From contig NZ_JAGIKZ010000011.1 in assembly GCF_017874625.1 (NCBI RefSeq), positions 1 to 64,000 of the forward strand: a DNA stretch of 64,000 bases. The letters are read 5' to 3'. Numbering within the stretch: the first letter of the stretch is position 1; each line of letters begins with the position of its first letter. The notes under the pieces were generated by a model. That model saw only the letters and a program-made list of their open reading frames with translations. It did no database searches and was not told where the DNA came from. A program made the position numbers and the translations under genes. The DNA is from Cytobacillus eiseniae (GTDB lineage: Bacteria; Bacillota; Bacilli; Bacillales; Cytobacillaceae). Below are positions 26,340 through 35,938 of this stretch, piece by piece.

Positions 26340-27650
26340 TTATTTTCTCTTTATTCTTCTTTCACGTTTTTTAATTTTATCCATTTCCCATTTCATTTTC
26401 TTTTTATAACCTGGTTTTACCTTTTTCGGCTTTTGGATAAGAGACGCTGCTTTTTTATCAATATCATCCGTTTTTCTTTGTCGGTTTTTTCGTTTATTTC
26501 GATCATCAAGCTTCACCCAGCTTCCTTTATGAAGATCTGTATGGTGGAACTCAATGCCCATTTTCTCTAAGCGATTTAATGCATCTTCATCCGAACCTTC
26601 ATAAATAGTTAAGGCAATGCCTGAAAATCCTGCACGGGCCGTTCTTCCAACACGATGGATATAAAAGTCTAAATCTGACGGCATTTCATAGTTGATGACA
26701 TGGCTGATCCCTTGAATATCAATGCCCCTAGCAGCTAAGTCTGTTGCCACAATATACTGGAATTCTAAATCTAGAATTTGTTTCATCATTTTTTTCCGTT
26801 CACGAGGACCAAGGTCTCCATGAATTCTGCCAACTTTTAATCCTTTTTCAATTAAGGCATCTGCCACTTCATCTGCCTTTTTCTTCGTATTTGTAAAAAC
26901 AATCGCTAAATATGGATTGAATGTAGATAATGCATCAAAAACAAGGTTTATTTTATTTCGATGCTTAGCAGGCATGATCCAGTGCTCAATTTTTGCAGCT
27001 GTGATTTGCTTCGGCTCTACTTGAATATACTTCGGGTTTTCTAAATACTTTTTCAAAAATGGTTTTAACTTTTCAGGGATTGTCGCAGAAAACACGAGCA
27101 TCTGTAGCTTTTCTGGCATTCTACTTGCAATTTGATCCACATCTTCAATAAATCCCATATCAAGCATTAAATCAGCTTCATCAATAACAAGCATGTCAGC
27201 CTTAAAAACAAATAATGCCTGTTCCTTGACTAAATCATTTATTCTCCCTGGTGTTCCAACAATAATATGTGGCTGTATTTTTAATTTTTCAATTGTACGC
27301 TGCTTGTCCGTTCCACCAATAAATAAACGAGCTGTAATTTCTTCGCCTTCTTGGCAACACTCCGTTACCTTCAAAATCTCTTGATAGATTTGGCTGGCGA
27401 GCTCTCTTGTCGGAGCAGTAATAATTGCTTGTACTTCATTTCTAGCTGGATCGATCTTTTGGAGGATTGGCAAAATATATGCATGTGTTTTTCCCGTACC
27501 TGTTTGTGATTGTCCGATTGCGCTTTCCCCTTTAAGAAGTGTCGGGAATAGTCGTTCTTGTATTTCAGTTGGTTCATAGAAACCTAACTTTTTCACTGCT
27601 TCGATTATAAATGGTTGAAATTCATACCGTTCAAATTTTGTTTCATTCAT
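26340..27650 (-). CDS. cshB: DEAD-box RNA helicase CshB
   Basis: The 436-residue ATP-dependent RNA helicase has all core motifs in order: Q-motif, motif I QSQTGTGKT (about 54-62), Ia PTRELASQ, Ib TPGRI, II DEAD (VIDEADLM), III SAT, V ATDLAARGID and VI HRVGRTARAG. A lysine/arginine-rich C-terminal tail (about 385-436) probably binds RNA. The B. subtilis orthologue has roles in cold adaptation and RNA unwinding. ATG at 27650 is favoured over a TTG one codon earlier by spacing from AAGGAG. Confidence 0.95.
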   Translation of the reverse strand: MNETKFERYEFQPFIIEAVKKLGFYEPTEIQERLFPTLLKGESAIGQSQTGTGKTHAYILPILQKIDPARNEVQAIITAPTRELASQIYQEILKVTECCQEGEEITARLFIGGTDKQRTIEKLKIQPHIIVGTPGRINDLVKEQALFVFKADMLVIDEADLMLDMGFIEDVDQIASRMPEKLQMLVFSATIPEKLKPFLKKYLENPKYIQVEPKQITAAKIEHWIMPAKHRNKINLVFDALSTFNPYLAIVFTNTKKKADEVADALIEKGLKVGRIHGDLGPRERKKMMKQILDLEFQYIVATDLAARGIDIQGISHVINYEMPSDLDFYIHRVGRTARAGFSGIALTIYEGSDEDALNRLEKMGIEFHHTDLHKGSWVKLDDRNKRKNRQRKTDDIDKKAASLIQKPKKVKPGYKKKMKWEMDKIKKRERRIKRK

Positions 27651-27814
27651 CAAAAAAACTCCTTATATCGTTTCATAGTAAATCATCCTGTAATTATAAT
27701 AGAATTCGCAAGAAAGCACCACTTTTTCATTAAAGCTGCCCATTTTAACATGCCTAAACCAATTATAGGAAATGCGCATACCTTATTATTAGAATGAGAA
27801 AGGAGGCTATGCAC

Positions 27815-28408
27815 ATGCAATATGGACCAAGAATGCCATTACGAGGTGGCGGAATGCCCCCACAACCTTTTCCAAACCAAATGCAAGGTTTACCGCCAAT
27901 GGGACCAATGATGAGAGGCGCCCCACCAATGAGGCAAGCTAGCGGTGGAGGAGGGGGTCTACTGTCGAAGCTATTAGGTGGTGCAGGTCAAGCAAGAGGA
28001 GCTTCCGGAGCAGCCGGAATCGCCACAAGAGCTGCTGGTGCAAGCGGATCAGGAGCTGGCGGCATCCTCAAGGCAATAAGCAATCCTACCGCTATTAGCG
28101 GATTTTTAGCAAATACTCAAAAGGTATTAAATACTGCTCAGCAAGTAGGGCCAATGGTTCAGCAATATGGACCGCTTGTTAAAAACATTCCCTCCATGTG
28201 GAAAATGTATAAAGGGCTAACAAGTTCAAACGATGAAACAGAGGCTGCTCCAGAAGAAACACCAAAGAAAAAAGAGAGCCGTCCTAATTCCACATCAAAA
28301 AGAAAAACAAATACAACGATAAACAAAGAAACTGAAATAGATCCAACTCCAGCACAGCCAATAAAAAAAGAAACAACAGGCCTCTCCATGCCAAAACTTT
28401 ATGTTTAA
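27815..28408 (+). CDS. YqfQ/VrrA-like low-complexity protein
   Basis: The 197-residue protein has a Gly/Pro/Met-rich N-terminus (RGGGMPPQPFPNQMQGLPPM), a glycine/alanine-rich segment (GGGGGLLSKLLGGAGQARGA), a more ordered middle (about 85-130, GPLVKNIPSMWKMYKGL), and a Lys/Thr/Glu-rich tail. Such composition and position beside cshB match the YqfQ family, which includes the variable-repeat protein VrrA of B. anthracis. ATG at 27815 has GGAGG 8 nt upstream. The function is not established; spore association is reported for some relatives. Confidence 0.8.
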   Translation: MQYGPRMPLRGGGMPPQPFPNQMQGLPPMGPMMRGAPPMRQASGGGGGLLSKLLGGAGQARGASGAAGIATRAAGASGSGAGGILKAISNPTAISGFLANTQKVLNTAQQVGPMVQQYGPLVKNIPSMWKMYKGLTSSNDETEAAPEETPKKKESRPNSTSKRKTNTTINKETEIDPTPAQPIKKETTGLSMPKLYV

Positions 28409-28438
28409 AAGAATGCAGCTGCATTCTTTTTTATTTTT
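28407..28438 (+). terminator. Terminator of yqfQ
   Basis: A perfect 10-bp stem, AAAAGAATGC/GCATTCTTTT with a 4-nt loop, is followed by TTATTTTT. Confidence 0.85.
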
Positions 28439-28627
28439 GATAACATTTACACTATATATATGATAACAAACACAGCTCCTTCCATTGTCTTTTAGTATTA
28501 TTATTAGCAAAAGTCCTATATAATAGTATAGAGTAATCGTTCTTTCTTAAATCTACGAACGATGGTTGAATGAGACAACATTCAACTTTTTAAATAGATG
28601 CACCATTTATAGGAGGGGCTAGAATAC

Positions 28628-29566
28628 ATGGAAATTATAAAAATATCTCCGCGTGGTTATTGCTATGGGGTTGTTGATGCAATGGTTATAGCACGAAATG
28701 CAGCTCTTGATAAAAACTTGCCACGCCCTATTTATATACTAGGGATGATCGTTCATAATAAACACGTAACAGATGCATTTGAGGAAGAGGGCATCATTAC
28801 TCTTGACGGAAAAGATCGGAAAGACATTTTAAACAAAGTTGATAAAGGAACTGTTATTTTCACAGCACATGGCATTTCACCTGAAGTAAGAGAACTAGCA
28901 AAAGCAAAAGGACTTGTAACGATTGATGCAACATGTCCAGATGTAACGAGAACACATGATTTAATTGAAGAAAAAGTAAAGGATGGTTTCCAGATCGTTT
29001 ATATTGGAAAAAAAGGTCATCCAGAGCCTGAAGGTGCCGTTGGAATTGCACCAAATGCTGTCCATCTTGTACAAACAATTGAAGATGTGAATGCACTTGA
29101 AATTCATGGAGAAAAAATTGCTGTTACGAATCAAACGACGATGAGTCAGTGGGATGTTAAAGATGTTATGGATAGGCTTGCAGAGAAATATCCGCATGCC
29201 GAGTTCCACAAAGAGATTTGCAATGCTACACAGGTTCGCCAAGAAGCAGTTGCTACACAAGCAGGGCAAGCAGATGTCACAATTGTTGTCGGAGATCCAA
29301 TGAGCAATAACTCCAATCGCTTAGCACAAGTATCAGAAGAGATTGCTAGTACAAAAGCCTACCGGATTGCTGATGTGAGTGAATTGAATATTGATTGGAT
29401 TAAAAATGCTGACACCGTTGCAGTAACGTCTGGTGCTTCAACACCAACACCCATTACTAAAGAAGTTATTGCCTTCATCGAACAATTTAATCCTAACGAC
29501 GAAACAACATGGGTAAGAGAGAAGAAGGTGCCATTAAATAAAATCCTTCCTAAAATTAAAAGATAA
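28628..29566 (+). CDS. ispH: 4-hydroxy-3-methylbut-2-enyl diphosphate reductase IspH
   Basis: The 312-residue [4Fe-4S] enzyme catalyses the last step of the MEP pathway, HMBPP to IPP and DMAPP. The three cluster cysteines are C12 (RGYCYGV), C103 ([11 protein letters not shown]) and C198 ([11 protein letters not shown]). Other active-site landmarks are [30 protein letters not shown] and SGASTP. AGGAGG precedes the ATG. It complements ispG earlier in the window. Confidence 0.97.
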   Translation: MEIIKISPRGYCYGVVDAMVIARNAALDKNLPRPIYILGMIVHNKHVTDAFEEEGIITLDGKDRKDILNKVDKGTVIFTAHGISPEVRELAKAKGLVTIDATCPDVTRTHDLIEEKVKDGFQIVYIGKKGHPEPEGAVGIAPNAVHLVQTIEDVNALEIHGEKIAVTNQTTMSQWDVKDVMDRLAEKYPHAEFHKEICNATQVRQEAVATQAGQADVTIVVGDPMSNNSNRLAQVSEEIASTKAYRIADVSELNIDWIKNADTVAVTSGASTPTPITKEVIAFIEQFNPNDETTWVREKKVPLNKILPKIKR

Positions 29567-29676
29567 GAAATAGGACCAGTAACATCCTAAGTAGTTCGGT
29601 TATGAAACAGATAAACCAAATGCATAAGGTCAATATCAAGCTAAATCACATACTTTAGACTATTAATTTACACAGT

Positions 29677-29709
29677 AAAACGTAGAGGTTTGCATCCTCT
29701 GCGTTTTTT
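29677..29709 (+). terminator. Probable terminator downstream of ispH
   Basis: AAAACGTAGAGG pairs with CCTCTGCGTTTT and is followed by a T run. It is 110 nt from the ispH stop with no gene between, so it most likely ends the ispH transcript. Confidence 0.7.
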
Positions 29710-29854
29710 ATAATATAATGACCAATTCTTCAATTAACACATCTTAAGCTAATAAGGCAAATATATGAATTTTGCTATAGAACGTCCCTGCTTATAATCC
29801 CACTTTCTTGTGGTATGGTTTTCCGTAATCGAGTAAGCAGCAAAAATAAAACAA

Positions 29855-30040
29855 GCGGAGAAATTCCGCTTATTTGCAGAATGAAGCTCGTTTTGGGTGA
29901 AATAGGCGGAGATTTTCCGCTTATTCCATGAAAAATCGGCTATTTTTGATTTTTTTAAGTCAATAGGCGGAATTTCTCCGCTTATTTGGGCTTTTTTTAT
30001 TCATAATTATGAAATAGGCGGAAATTTTCCGTCTATTTAT
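29855..30040. repeat. Hairpin array with GCGGA-TTCCGC units, second locus
   Basis: Four short palindromes, GCGGAGAAATTCCGCTTATT, GCGGAGATTTTCCGCTTATT, GCGGAATTTCTCCGCTTATT and GCGGAAATTTTCCGTCTATT, start at 29855, 29906, 29967 and 30018, so spacing alternates 51/61/51 bp. The unit is the same as at 22.43-22.67 kb. The adjoining 29710-29854 and 30041-30279 stretches are AT-rich and show no gene, RNA or other feature I can support. Confidence 0.75.
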
Positions 30041-30279
30041 CCACTCGAGTGCTCTAGCAGATCCCAGCAGATCCCCCAACCGATCAGTGCGGACCTTCTT
30101 GTTCCTAGATAAGGAATCAACAACATCCCCTCCCTATCGTAGATAATTAATTCACCGTTATTAACAATGCTTTTAACCTATTTTATTTTTGTGACCAATA
30201 GCAATTGCCCTATTGTTAAAAACTATGCTACATCTGTTGCTATTTTCGATACTAAAATTAGTCATCTCTAATTAACAAT

Positions 30280-30325
30280 AAAAAGAAGCAAGCAGAAATT
30301 TATACTCATTCGCTTGCTTCTTTTT
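30280..30325. terminator. Terminator 3' of yqfO
   Basis: AAAAAGAAGCAAGC pairs with GCTTGCTTCTTTTT over an 18-nt loop. It is symmetric, so it could work on either strand. It lies 55 nt beyond the leftward yqfO gene. Confidence 0.7.
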
Positions 30326-30379
30326 CTACCTCTGAACCGAACAGCTCAGTAACATTCGACCAATTATGATCCGCTTCTC

Positions 30380-31495
30380 TTACACAAACTGAAATGGATC
30401 TGTATTTAATTCAGAGGCAAATATCGATACTTCATAGCCTTTTTCCTTACACATTTTCTCTAGCTGTATGGCCACGCCTTTTTTCATTACTTTCTCGACA
30501 TTATGGCCTGGATCCACGATATTCAGCCCTAGCATCATAGCATCATGGGCAACATGGTAGTACATATCACCTGTTACATATACATCAGCGCCTTTAAATT
30601 TAGCAGATGTGAAATATTTATTTCCATCTCCTCCGAGGACAGCTACCTTTTTCACTTTAGACGTTAAATCACCAACCACACGAACACCTTTCACATCGAG
30701 GCAGTTTTTTACATGTTCTGCAAATGCCTCAAGCGTCATTTCAGGAAGCTCGCCAATTTTCCCTAAACCGAGAACCTCTCCTTTGTTTTCTAAGCTGTAA
30801 ATATCATATGCAACCTCTTCATATGGATGTACTTTAAACATCGCTTGGAGGATTCTTTTCTCTACATGTGCTGGAAAGACAGTTTCTACTCGTTCCTCAT
30901 GTACAGACTCAAGCATACCTTGCTTCCCGATATGCGGATTTGTCTCTTCGCCTGGTAAAAAACGGCCAACGCCATTGGCTGAAAATGAACAGTGGCTGTA
31001 ATTGCCGATTGCACCCGCACCAGCATTCCCTAAAGCTTCCCTTAGCTCTTCGGCATTTTCTGCTGGTACATAGACAACGAGCTTTTTTAACTTTGTCTCA
31101 AAGGTCGGATAAAGCACTTCTGTATTCGTTAACTGGAGCGCTTCCGCAAGCATATCATTGACTCCTCCACTTGCGACATCAAGATTCGTATGGGCTGCAT
31201 ATACGGCAATATCATGTTTAATGAGCTTTTCTATTAGCCGCCCAGCAGGGGTTTCTGTTGCTATTGCTTTCAATGGACGAAATATCGGCGGGTGATGTGC
31301 AATAATAAGTTGAACATTTTTTTCAATGGCTTCGTCCACCACTTCTTCCAACACATCAAGTGCAATCATCACATTTTCTATTGGTCTGTTGAGTCTCCCT
31401 ATTTGCAAACCAATTTTGTCACCTTCCATTGCATAGCTTTTTGGCGCAAACTGTTCAAACAATTGAATAACTTCATGACCATTTACTTTTTTCAC
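30380..31495 (-). CDS. yqfO: Nif3-like dinuclear metal centre protein, YqfO
   Basis: The 371-residue NIF3-family protein has two NIF3 halves, with metal-binding histidines in IIAHHPPIFRPLK (about 62-74), YAAHTNLD and GDMYYHVAHDA. A PII-like insertion of about 110 residues lies in the middle (KLVVYVPAENAEELREALGN onward). The family is sometimes annotated as GTP cyclohydrolase I type 2, but the true activity is unsettled. The GTG start overlaps the trmK stop (GTGA), as in B. subtilis, so the two genes are co-translated. Confidence 0.93.
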   Translation of the reverse strand: MKKVNGHEVIQLFEQFAPKSYAMEGDKIGLQIGRLNRPIENVMIALDVLEEVVDEAIEKNVQLIIAHHPPIFRPLKAIATETPAGRLIEKLIKHDIAVYAAHTNLDVASGGVNDMLAEALQLTNTEVLYPTFETKLKKLVVYVPAENAEELREALGNAGAGAIGNYSHCSFSANGVGRFLPGEETNPHIGKQGMLESVHEERVETVFPAHVEKRILQAMFKVHPYEEVAYDIYSLENKGEVLGLGKIGELPEMTLEAFAEHVKNCLDVKGVRVVGDLTSKVKKVAVLGGDGNKYFTSAKFKGADVYVTGDMYYHVAHDAMMLGLNIVDPGHNVEKVMKKGVAIQLEKMCKEKGYEVSIFASELNTDPFQFV

Positions 31496-32199
31496 TGATT
31501 TAGTGCCTCCTCAACCATCTGAATCTTCTCGTTAAGCTCCAGCCTTTTCTGTGTTGTTTCTTCTGATTCAACCGCTTTTTCGAGCTGCATTAAGATTCTT
31601 TGCCAATTTTTCAGTTCTAGCTGCCATTTCTTCTTAAAAATAGCTGAATTATTTTTAAGCAATAACGGTCCTAATAATAATTCCTTATGTAACTCTTTGT
31701 ATGATTTATGAGGATCTCCTGCCTCTGCAACTAATATTTCATAAATCTTGCCATCCTCTTCAAGGATTTCCTCTGAAATCAATTCCCACTTATGATCGAG
31801 TAGCCATAACCGTATAGATATGGCACTAATATTCGGCTGTAAAATTAGGCGCTGAACCGAACCTAGCTTACTTTTTCCTTCTTCCAAAATACTAGCAATG
31901 AGCGTTCCACCCATACCTGCAATTGTAATACAATCTACTTCTCCAGGCTCAACGACTTCTAGACCATTCCCTTTTCTAACAACGATTTGATCTGTTAGCC
32001 CTTCTAATTCAACCTGCCGTTTGGCAGATTGATACGGCCCTTCAACCACTTCACCAGCGATTGCAAAAACCGCCATTTCCTTTTTAATTGCATAGCAAGG
32101 CAAATACGCGTGATCTGAACCGATATCAGCTAAGCGAGCATCTTTAGGGATATAATTTGCAACAGCTTCTAAACGCTGTGATAATTTTTCTGTATTCAT
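31492..32199 (-). CDS. trmK: tRNA (adenine-22 N1) methyltransferase TrmK
   Basis: The 235-residue SAM-dependent methyltransferase modifies A22 of tRNA. It has a Rossmann domain at about 1-160 with motif I LADIGSDHAYLPCYAI and DCITIAGMGGTLIASIL. A C-terminal helical coiled coil of about 70 residues (LLLKNNSAIFKKKWQLELKN) is characteristic of TrmK. GGTGAAGAG immediately precedes the ATG. It is first in a two-gene unit with yqfO. Confidence 0.94.
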   Translation of the reverse strand: MNTEKLSQRLEAVANYIPKDARLADIGSDHAYLPCYAIKKEMAVFAIAGEVVEGPYQSAKRQVELEGLTDQIVVRKGNGLEVVEPGEVDCITIAGMGGTLIASILEEGKSKLGSVQRLILQPNISAISIRLWLLDHKWELISEEILEEDGKIYEILVAEAGDPHKSYKELHKELLLGPLLLKNNSAIFKKKWQLELKNWQRILMQLEKAVESEETTQKRLELNEKIQMVEEALNQ

Positions 32200-32246
32200 C
32201 TCTTCACCACATTTCTATTTTCAACCAGACGGTCATCTCTATAAGT

Positions 32247-32280
32247 ATAAAAAAAGTCCTTTACATATGCAAAGGACTTT
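32247..32280 (-). terminator. Terminator of cccA
   Basis: A 10-bp perfect stem, AAAGTCCTTT/AAAGGACTTT with an 8-nt loop, has a T-tract on the minus strand. Confidence 0.9.
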
Positions 32281-32290
32281 CTTTCTATAA

Positions 32291-32644
32291 TTATTTTAAC
32301 GTTGTTAACCATTCTGCTACTGCATCTTCTTGACCAGGGATTAATCCTCCAGGCATTCCGTTAGGTGTACCATCCACAAGAATTGCTTTCAACTCTTCCG
32401 GTGACTTTGTTAGACCTGTTAAAGCAGGACCCACTCCGCCTTGATATTGGTCACCATGACAAGCGATGCAGCTTTTGTTATAAATTTCTTCTGGACTTGC
32501 TGCAACTTCTTCAGTAGCTTCTCCGCCGCCCTCTTTTTCCGCTGAAATCTCTTCCATATTATTTAGACCAATAAAGGACATAAAGAAAATGGCTACGATC
32601 CCGAAAGCAAAAATATAAAGATACGGCATTGCTGTATTTTTCAT
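32291..32644 (-). CDS. cccA: Membrane-anchored cytochrome c-550
   Basis: The 117-residue protein has one N-terminal membrane anchor (about 8-26), a Glu/Gly-rich linker, and a small c-type cytochrome domain. The haem attachment site is C59-x-x-C62-H63, and M97 in NGMPGG is the likely sixth ligand. It carries electrons on the outer membrane face to the terminal oxidase. It is monocistronic with its own terminator; in B. subtilis it directly follows sigA, whereas here two extra genes intervene. Confidence 0.93.
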   Translation of the reverse strand: MKNTAMPYLYIFAFGIVAIFFMSFIGLNNMEEISAEKEGGGEATEEVAASPEEIYNKSCIACHGDQYQGGVGPALTGLTKSPEELKAILVDGTPNGMPGGLIPGQEDAVAEWLTTLK

Positions 32645-32773
32645 GTTTTAACCTCCCTTATGTAAGAACATCAAATAATAAGTAATTGTACAAACAATCT
32701 CTATTCTACTTCAAAAAATGCTGAAGGAAAAGACCTAAAGCAAACTTTGTCACAGCAAATTCGTAAATTAGAC

Positions 32774-32802
32774 AAAAACTCCATCTATTAGGATGGAGTT
32801 TC
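32774..32802 (-). terminator. Terminator of the acyl-CoA dehydrogenase gene
   Basis: AAACTCCATC-tatta-GGATGGAGTTT is followed by TTTTGTC on the minus strand. Confidence 0.85.
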
Positions 32803-32815
32803 TCCTCTTTGTTCA

Positions 32816-33958
32816 TTAATTATTCAAAATTTGCCGGGCAATGACGAGACGTTGAACTTCCGAAGTTCCTTCACCTATTTCCGTTAATTTTCCATCTCTC
32901 ATATATCTTTCCACATGATAATCCTTCATATAGCCATAACCACCATGAATTTGCACGGCTTGATCTGTAATTTCCATACAAATTTCTGATGCATAAAGCT
33001 TACACATGGATGCTTCTTTCGAAAATGGTCTTCCTTGGTCTTTAAGCCAAGCTGCCTTATAGACCATATTTCGAGCCAGTTCAATTTTCATTGCCATATC
33101 TGCTAATTTAAATTGAGTGGCTTGAAAGCTTGACAAAGAACGTCCAAATTGCTCTCGCTCTTTCGCATATCGCAAGGCCTTCTCATAGGCCGCCTGAGCA
33201 ATCCCAACAGCCATTGCTCCAATGCCAATTCTTCCTCCATCTAGTGTAATTAAGAACTGCTTGAAGCCTTCTCCTTTTTCTCCGAGCAAGTGCTCAGTCG
33301 GCACGCGCACATCTTCAAGGACAAGTTCAGTTGTATTAGAAGCATGCAAGCCCATTTTCTCATAGTTATCAATGACTTTAAAACCTTCTGCGTCAGTCGG
33401 TACAATAATCGCACTTATTTCCTTTTTTCCATTATCTTCACCCGTGATTGCAGTTAACGCTAGATGCTTAGCATAGCTAGCATTCGTAATAAAACATTTA
33501 TTACCATTAATCACAAATTCTCCGTCTTTTTCCACTGCTGTTGTTCTTGTGCCCCCAGCATCTGAACCTGCACTCGGTTCTGTCAACCCAAATGCCCCAA
33601 ATGTCTCACCCGTACAAATAGGGACTAAGTATTTTTGTTTTTGTTCTTCTGTACCGAACAAATACAATGGAGCACCACCTAGAGAAATATGTGCTGAATA
33701 TGTAATCCCCGTCGAAGCACACGCACGGCTTAATTCTTCTGTGACGATAGCAAAGCTGACCGTATCAGCGCCTGCACCGCCATATTCTTCAGGAAAAGGA
33801 AGACCCATTAAACCGAGGCTAGCCATTTTCTTAAAAACATCTACTGGGAACTCTTTCTTTCGGTCTCTTTCGAGTGCACCTGGTGCAATCTCTTCATCAG
33901 CAAATTCCCTTACTGTTTTTAAAATCATTTCCTGCTCAGAAGTTAAATCAAAGTTCAT
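32816..33958 (-). CDS. Acyl-CoA dehydrogenase, short-chain type
   Basis: The 380-residue FAD enzyme catalyses the first step of beta-oxidation. It has an N-terminal helical domain, the middle beta domain with FGAFGLTEPSAGSDAGGTRT (about 125-144) and CFITNASYA, and a C-terminal helical domain with VQIHGGYGYMKDYHVERYMR. The catalytic base is E363 in GEGTSEVQR, as in butyryl/short-chain enzymes, but chain length is not provable here. The gene is alone between terminators and is absent at this place in the B. subtilis order. Confidence 0.93.
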   Translation of the reverse strand: MNFDLTSEQEMILKTVREFADEEIAPGALERDRKKEFPVDVFKKMASLGLMGLPFPEEYGGAGADTVSFAIVTEELSRACASTGITYSAHISLGGAPLYLFGTEEQKQKYLVPICTGETFGAFGLTEPSAGSDAGGTRTTAVEKDGEFVINGNKCFITNASYAKHLALTAITGEDNGKKEISAIIVPTDAEGFKVIDNYEKMGLHASNTTELVLEDVRVPTEHLLGEKGEGFKQFLITLDGGRIGIGAMAVGIAQAAYEKALRYAKEREQFGRSLSSFQATQFKLADMAMKIELARNMVYKAAWLKDQGRPFSKEASMCKLYASEICMEITDQAVQIHGGYGYMKDYHVERYMRDGKLTEIGEGTSEVQRLVIARQILNN

Positions 33959-34056
33959 ATCTCCATCCCCCTTATAATAATGTGCACGCTTACATTCTTA
34001 TTATAAAAGAGAATAGATAATTTTCACAACATTTAAAAATATTATAAAATATTTTA

Positions 34057-34584
34057 TTATATGAAAATATAAATAATAAGCATCGTGATGCCCAACACAC
34101 CTGAAATTAGCAATGCTTGTATCTTCAACTTCCACCCGCTTAATATCCAAATCAAACAATTCGCAATTAAGGTTGCATAGAGCAAAGATGATTGATCTGG
34201 AAAGATTCGCGAGATAAACTCCACTGAAGAAAACAAAAGAATAAATGCAGAAACAATAAAAGGGATTTGCAAAAGAATTCCTTTTCTACAAAAGTAAATT
34301 GTAAAAATAACTCCTATTAAAATAAATAAAATTGAAAAGGTAATTTGCAAAGTTATAGACAATTCAGTAAAATGGATTAAAACTAGGGTTAATGGAATGA
34401 AAAGGATGAAAAGAAAATGGTTTTTCCAAAATCGATCTCTTTTTCGTTTTCCCCCGACCTCCTCTTGTTGATTCCCTTCTGTGTATAATGCTAAAAGGTA
34501 ATCACAATATTGTTCAGGAAGCATACGGTTTTTTTTCCATGAGGTAATTTCATTTACAATAATTGTTTTTCTATTTTCATCCAA
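34057..34584 (-). CDS. Unknown membrane protein with five or six helices
   Basis: The family is not recognised. The 175-residue product has a cytoplasmic-type N-terminus of about 50 residues (IVNEITSWKKNRMLPEQYCD then LLALYTEGNQQEE), followed by hydrophobic segments near 53-70, 74-90, 96-113, 122-142 and 150-172. The start is TTG with only a weak ribosome site (GGACGTGTG). It lies between sigA and the acyl-CoA dehydrogenase gene as a probable insertion relative to B. subtilis. The EIxxWKxxxLLPExYC-like opening may be an interaction domain (inference). Confidence 0.7.
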   Translation of the reverse strand: MDENRKTIIVNEITSWKKNRMLPEQYCDYLLALYTEGNQQEEVGGKRKRDRFWKNHFLFILFIPLTLVLIHFTELSITLQITFSILFILIGVIFTIYFCRKGILLQIPFIVSAFILLFSSVEFISRIFPDQSSLLYATLIANCLIWILSGWKLKIQALLISGVLGITMLIIYIFI

Positions 34585-34680
34585 CAGTCACACGTCCGTT
34601 CTAGAAATTTACCTAGTATTACATTGAGTAAATAGGCAACAGGTACAAATAAGACAATTCACTAAAGTAAAAATTATTAA

Positions 34681-34719
34681 AAAAAAATAGTTTACTTCTA
34701 TTGTAAGAAGTAAACCATT
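34681..34719 (-). terminator. Terminator of the dnaG-sigA operon
   Basis: TAGTTTACTTCT pairs with AGAAGTAAACCA (one mismatch) around 6 nt and is followed by eight T residues on the minus strand, 37 nt after sigA. Confidence 0.9.
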
Positions 34720-34756
34720 TTCTAGCAATCCTTTTGTACCAAGGATACGTATTATT

Positions 34757-35884
34757 TTACTCTAAAAAGTCTTTTAAACGCTTGCTTCTACTTGGATGTC
34801 TTAATTTGCGCAATGCTTTTGCTTCAATTTGACGAATACGCTCACGGGTCACACCAAATACTTTTCCAACCTCTTCTAACGTGCGTGTGCGGCCATCATC
34901 AAGTCCAAAGCGGAGTCTAAGTACATTTTCCTCACGATCGGTTAATGTGTCTAGAACATCCTCTAACTGCTCTTTTAACAGCTCATATGCTGCATGATCA
35001 GAAGGAGAGGTAGCATCCTGGTCTTCAATGAAATCACCAAGATGTGAGTCATCCTCTTCACCAATTGGTGTCTCTAAGGAAACCGGCTCTTGTGCGATTT
35101 TTAGAATTTCTCTTACCTTTTCAGGAGTGAGATCCATATCTTCCGCAATTTCTTCAGGAGACGGCTCACGACCAAGATCTTGAAGAAGCTGACGCTGAAC
35201 ACGAATTAGTTTATTAATTGTTTCTACCATATGAACAGGTATTCGGATTGTTCTAGCCTGGTCAGCAATTGCTCTTGTAATGGCCTGGCGAATCCACCAT
35301 GTTGCATACGTACTAAATTTAAAGCCTTTACGAAAATCGAATTTTTCAACAGCCTTAATTAAACCCATGTTTCCTTCCTGAATAAGATCAAGGAAGAGCA
35401 TTCCACGGCCTACATATCTTTTAGCAATACTAACAACAAGACGGAGGTTTGCTTCTGCAAGGCGTCTTTTCGCCTCCTCATCTCCTTGTTCAATTCGTTC
35501 AGCAAGTGAGACTTCCTCTTCTGCTGAGAGGAGATCAACGCGTCCAATTTCTTTTAAATACATGCGTACTGGGTCATTGATTTTCACCCCAGGTGGAACA
35601 CTTAAATCATTTAAATCGAATTCTTCTTCCCCTTTTGCCAATTGCTGTGCATTCGGGTCTGCATCTTCTTCATTATCACCAACAAGTTCGATCCCTTGAT
35701 CACCAAGAAATTCGTAGAATTCGTCCATTTGGTGTGAATCCAATTCAAAATGGGACATTCTTTCTGCTATATCGTCATAGGCAAGAACACCAGTCTTTTT
35801 TCCAATTTGGGTTAATTGCTCTTTTGCTTGTTCTAGGGTCAATTCTGAATCAACTTCTTTTGAGCGAGCTGATTTTTCAGCCAT
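34757..35884 (-). CDS. sigA: Primary sigma factor SigA (RpoD)
   Basis: The 375-residue vegetative sigma factor directs RNA polymerase to housekeeping promoters. It has region 1.1 (about 1-85), region 1.2 ([20 protein letters not shown]), region 2 with [20 protein letters not shown] and the -10-recognising [16 protein letters not shown], region 3, and region 4.2 with the helix-turn-helix [23 protein letters not shown] at 35884 behind AAGGAGGGGG fixes the start. It lies 54 nt after dnaG. Confidence 0.98.
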   Translation of the reverse strand: MAEKSARSKEVDSELTLEQAKEQLTQIGKKTGVLAYDDIAERMSHFELDSHQMDEFYEFLGDQGIELVGDNEEDADPNAQQLAKGEEEFDLNDLSVPPGVKINDPVRMYLKEIGRVDLLSAEEEVSLAERIEQGDEEAKRRLAEANLRLVVSIAKRYVGRGMLFLDLIQEGNMGLIKAVEKFDFRKGFKFSTYATWWIRQAITRAIADQARTIRIPVHMVETINKLIRVQRQLLQDLGREPSPEEIAEDMDLTPEKVREILKIAQEPVSLETPIGEEDDSHLGDFIEDQDATSPSDHAAYELLKEQLEDVLDTLTDREENVLRLRFGLDDGRTRTLEEVGKVFGVTRERIRQIEAKALRKLRHPSRSKRLKDFLE

Positions 35885-35938
35885 TTGTCCCCCTCCTTCC
35901 AAAAATCACACGTTAATCCTTAATCCTTTTACTTACTA

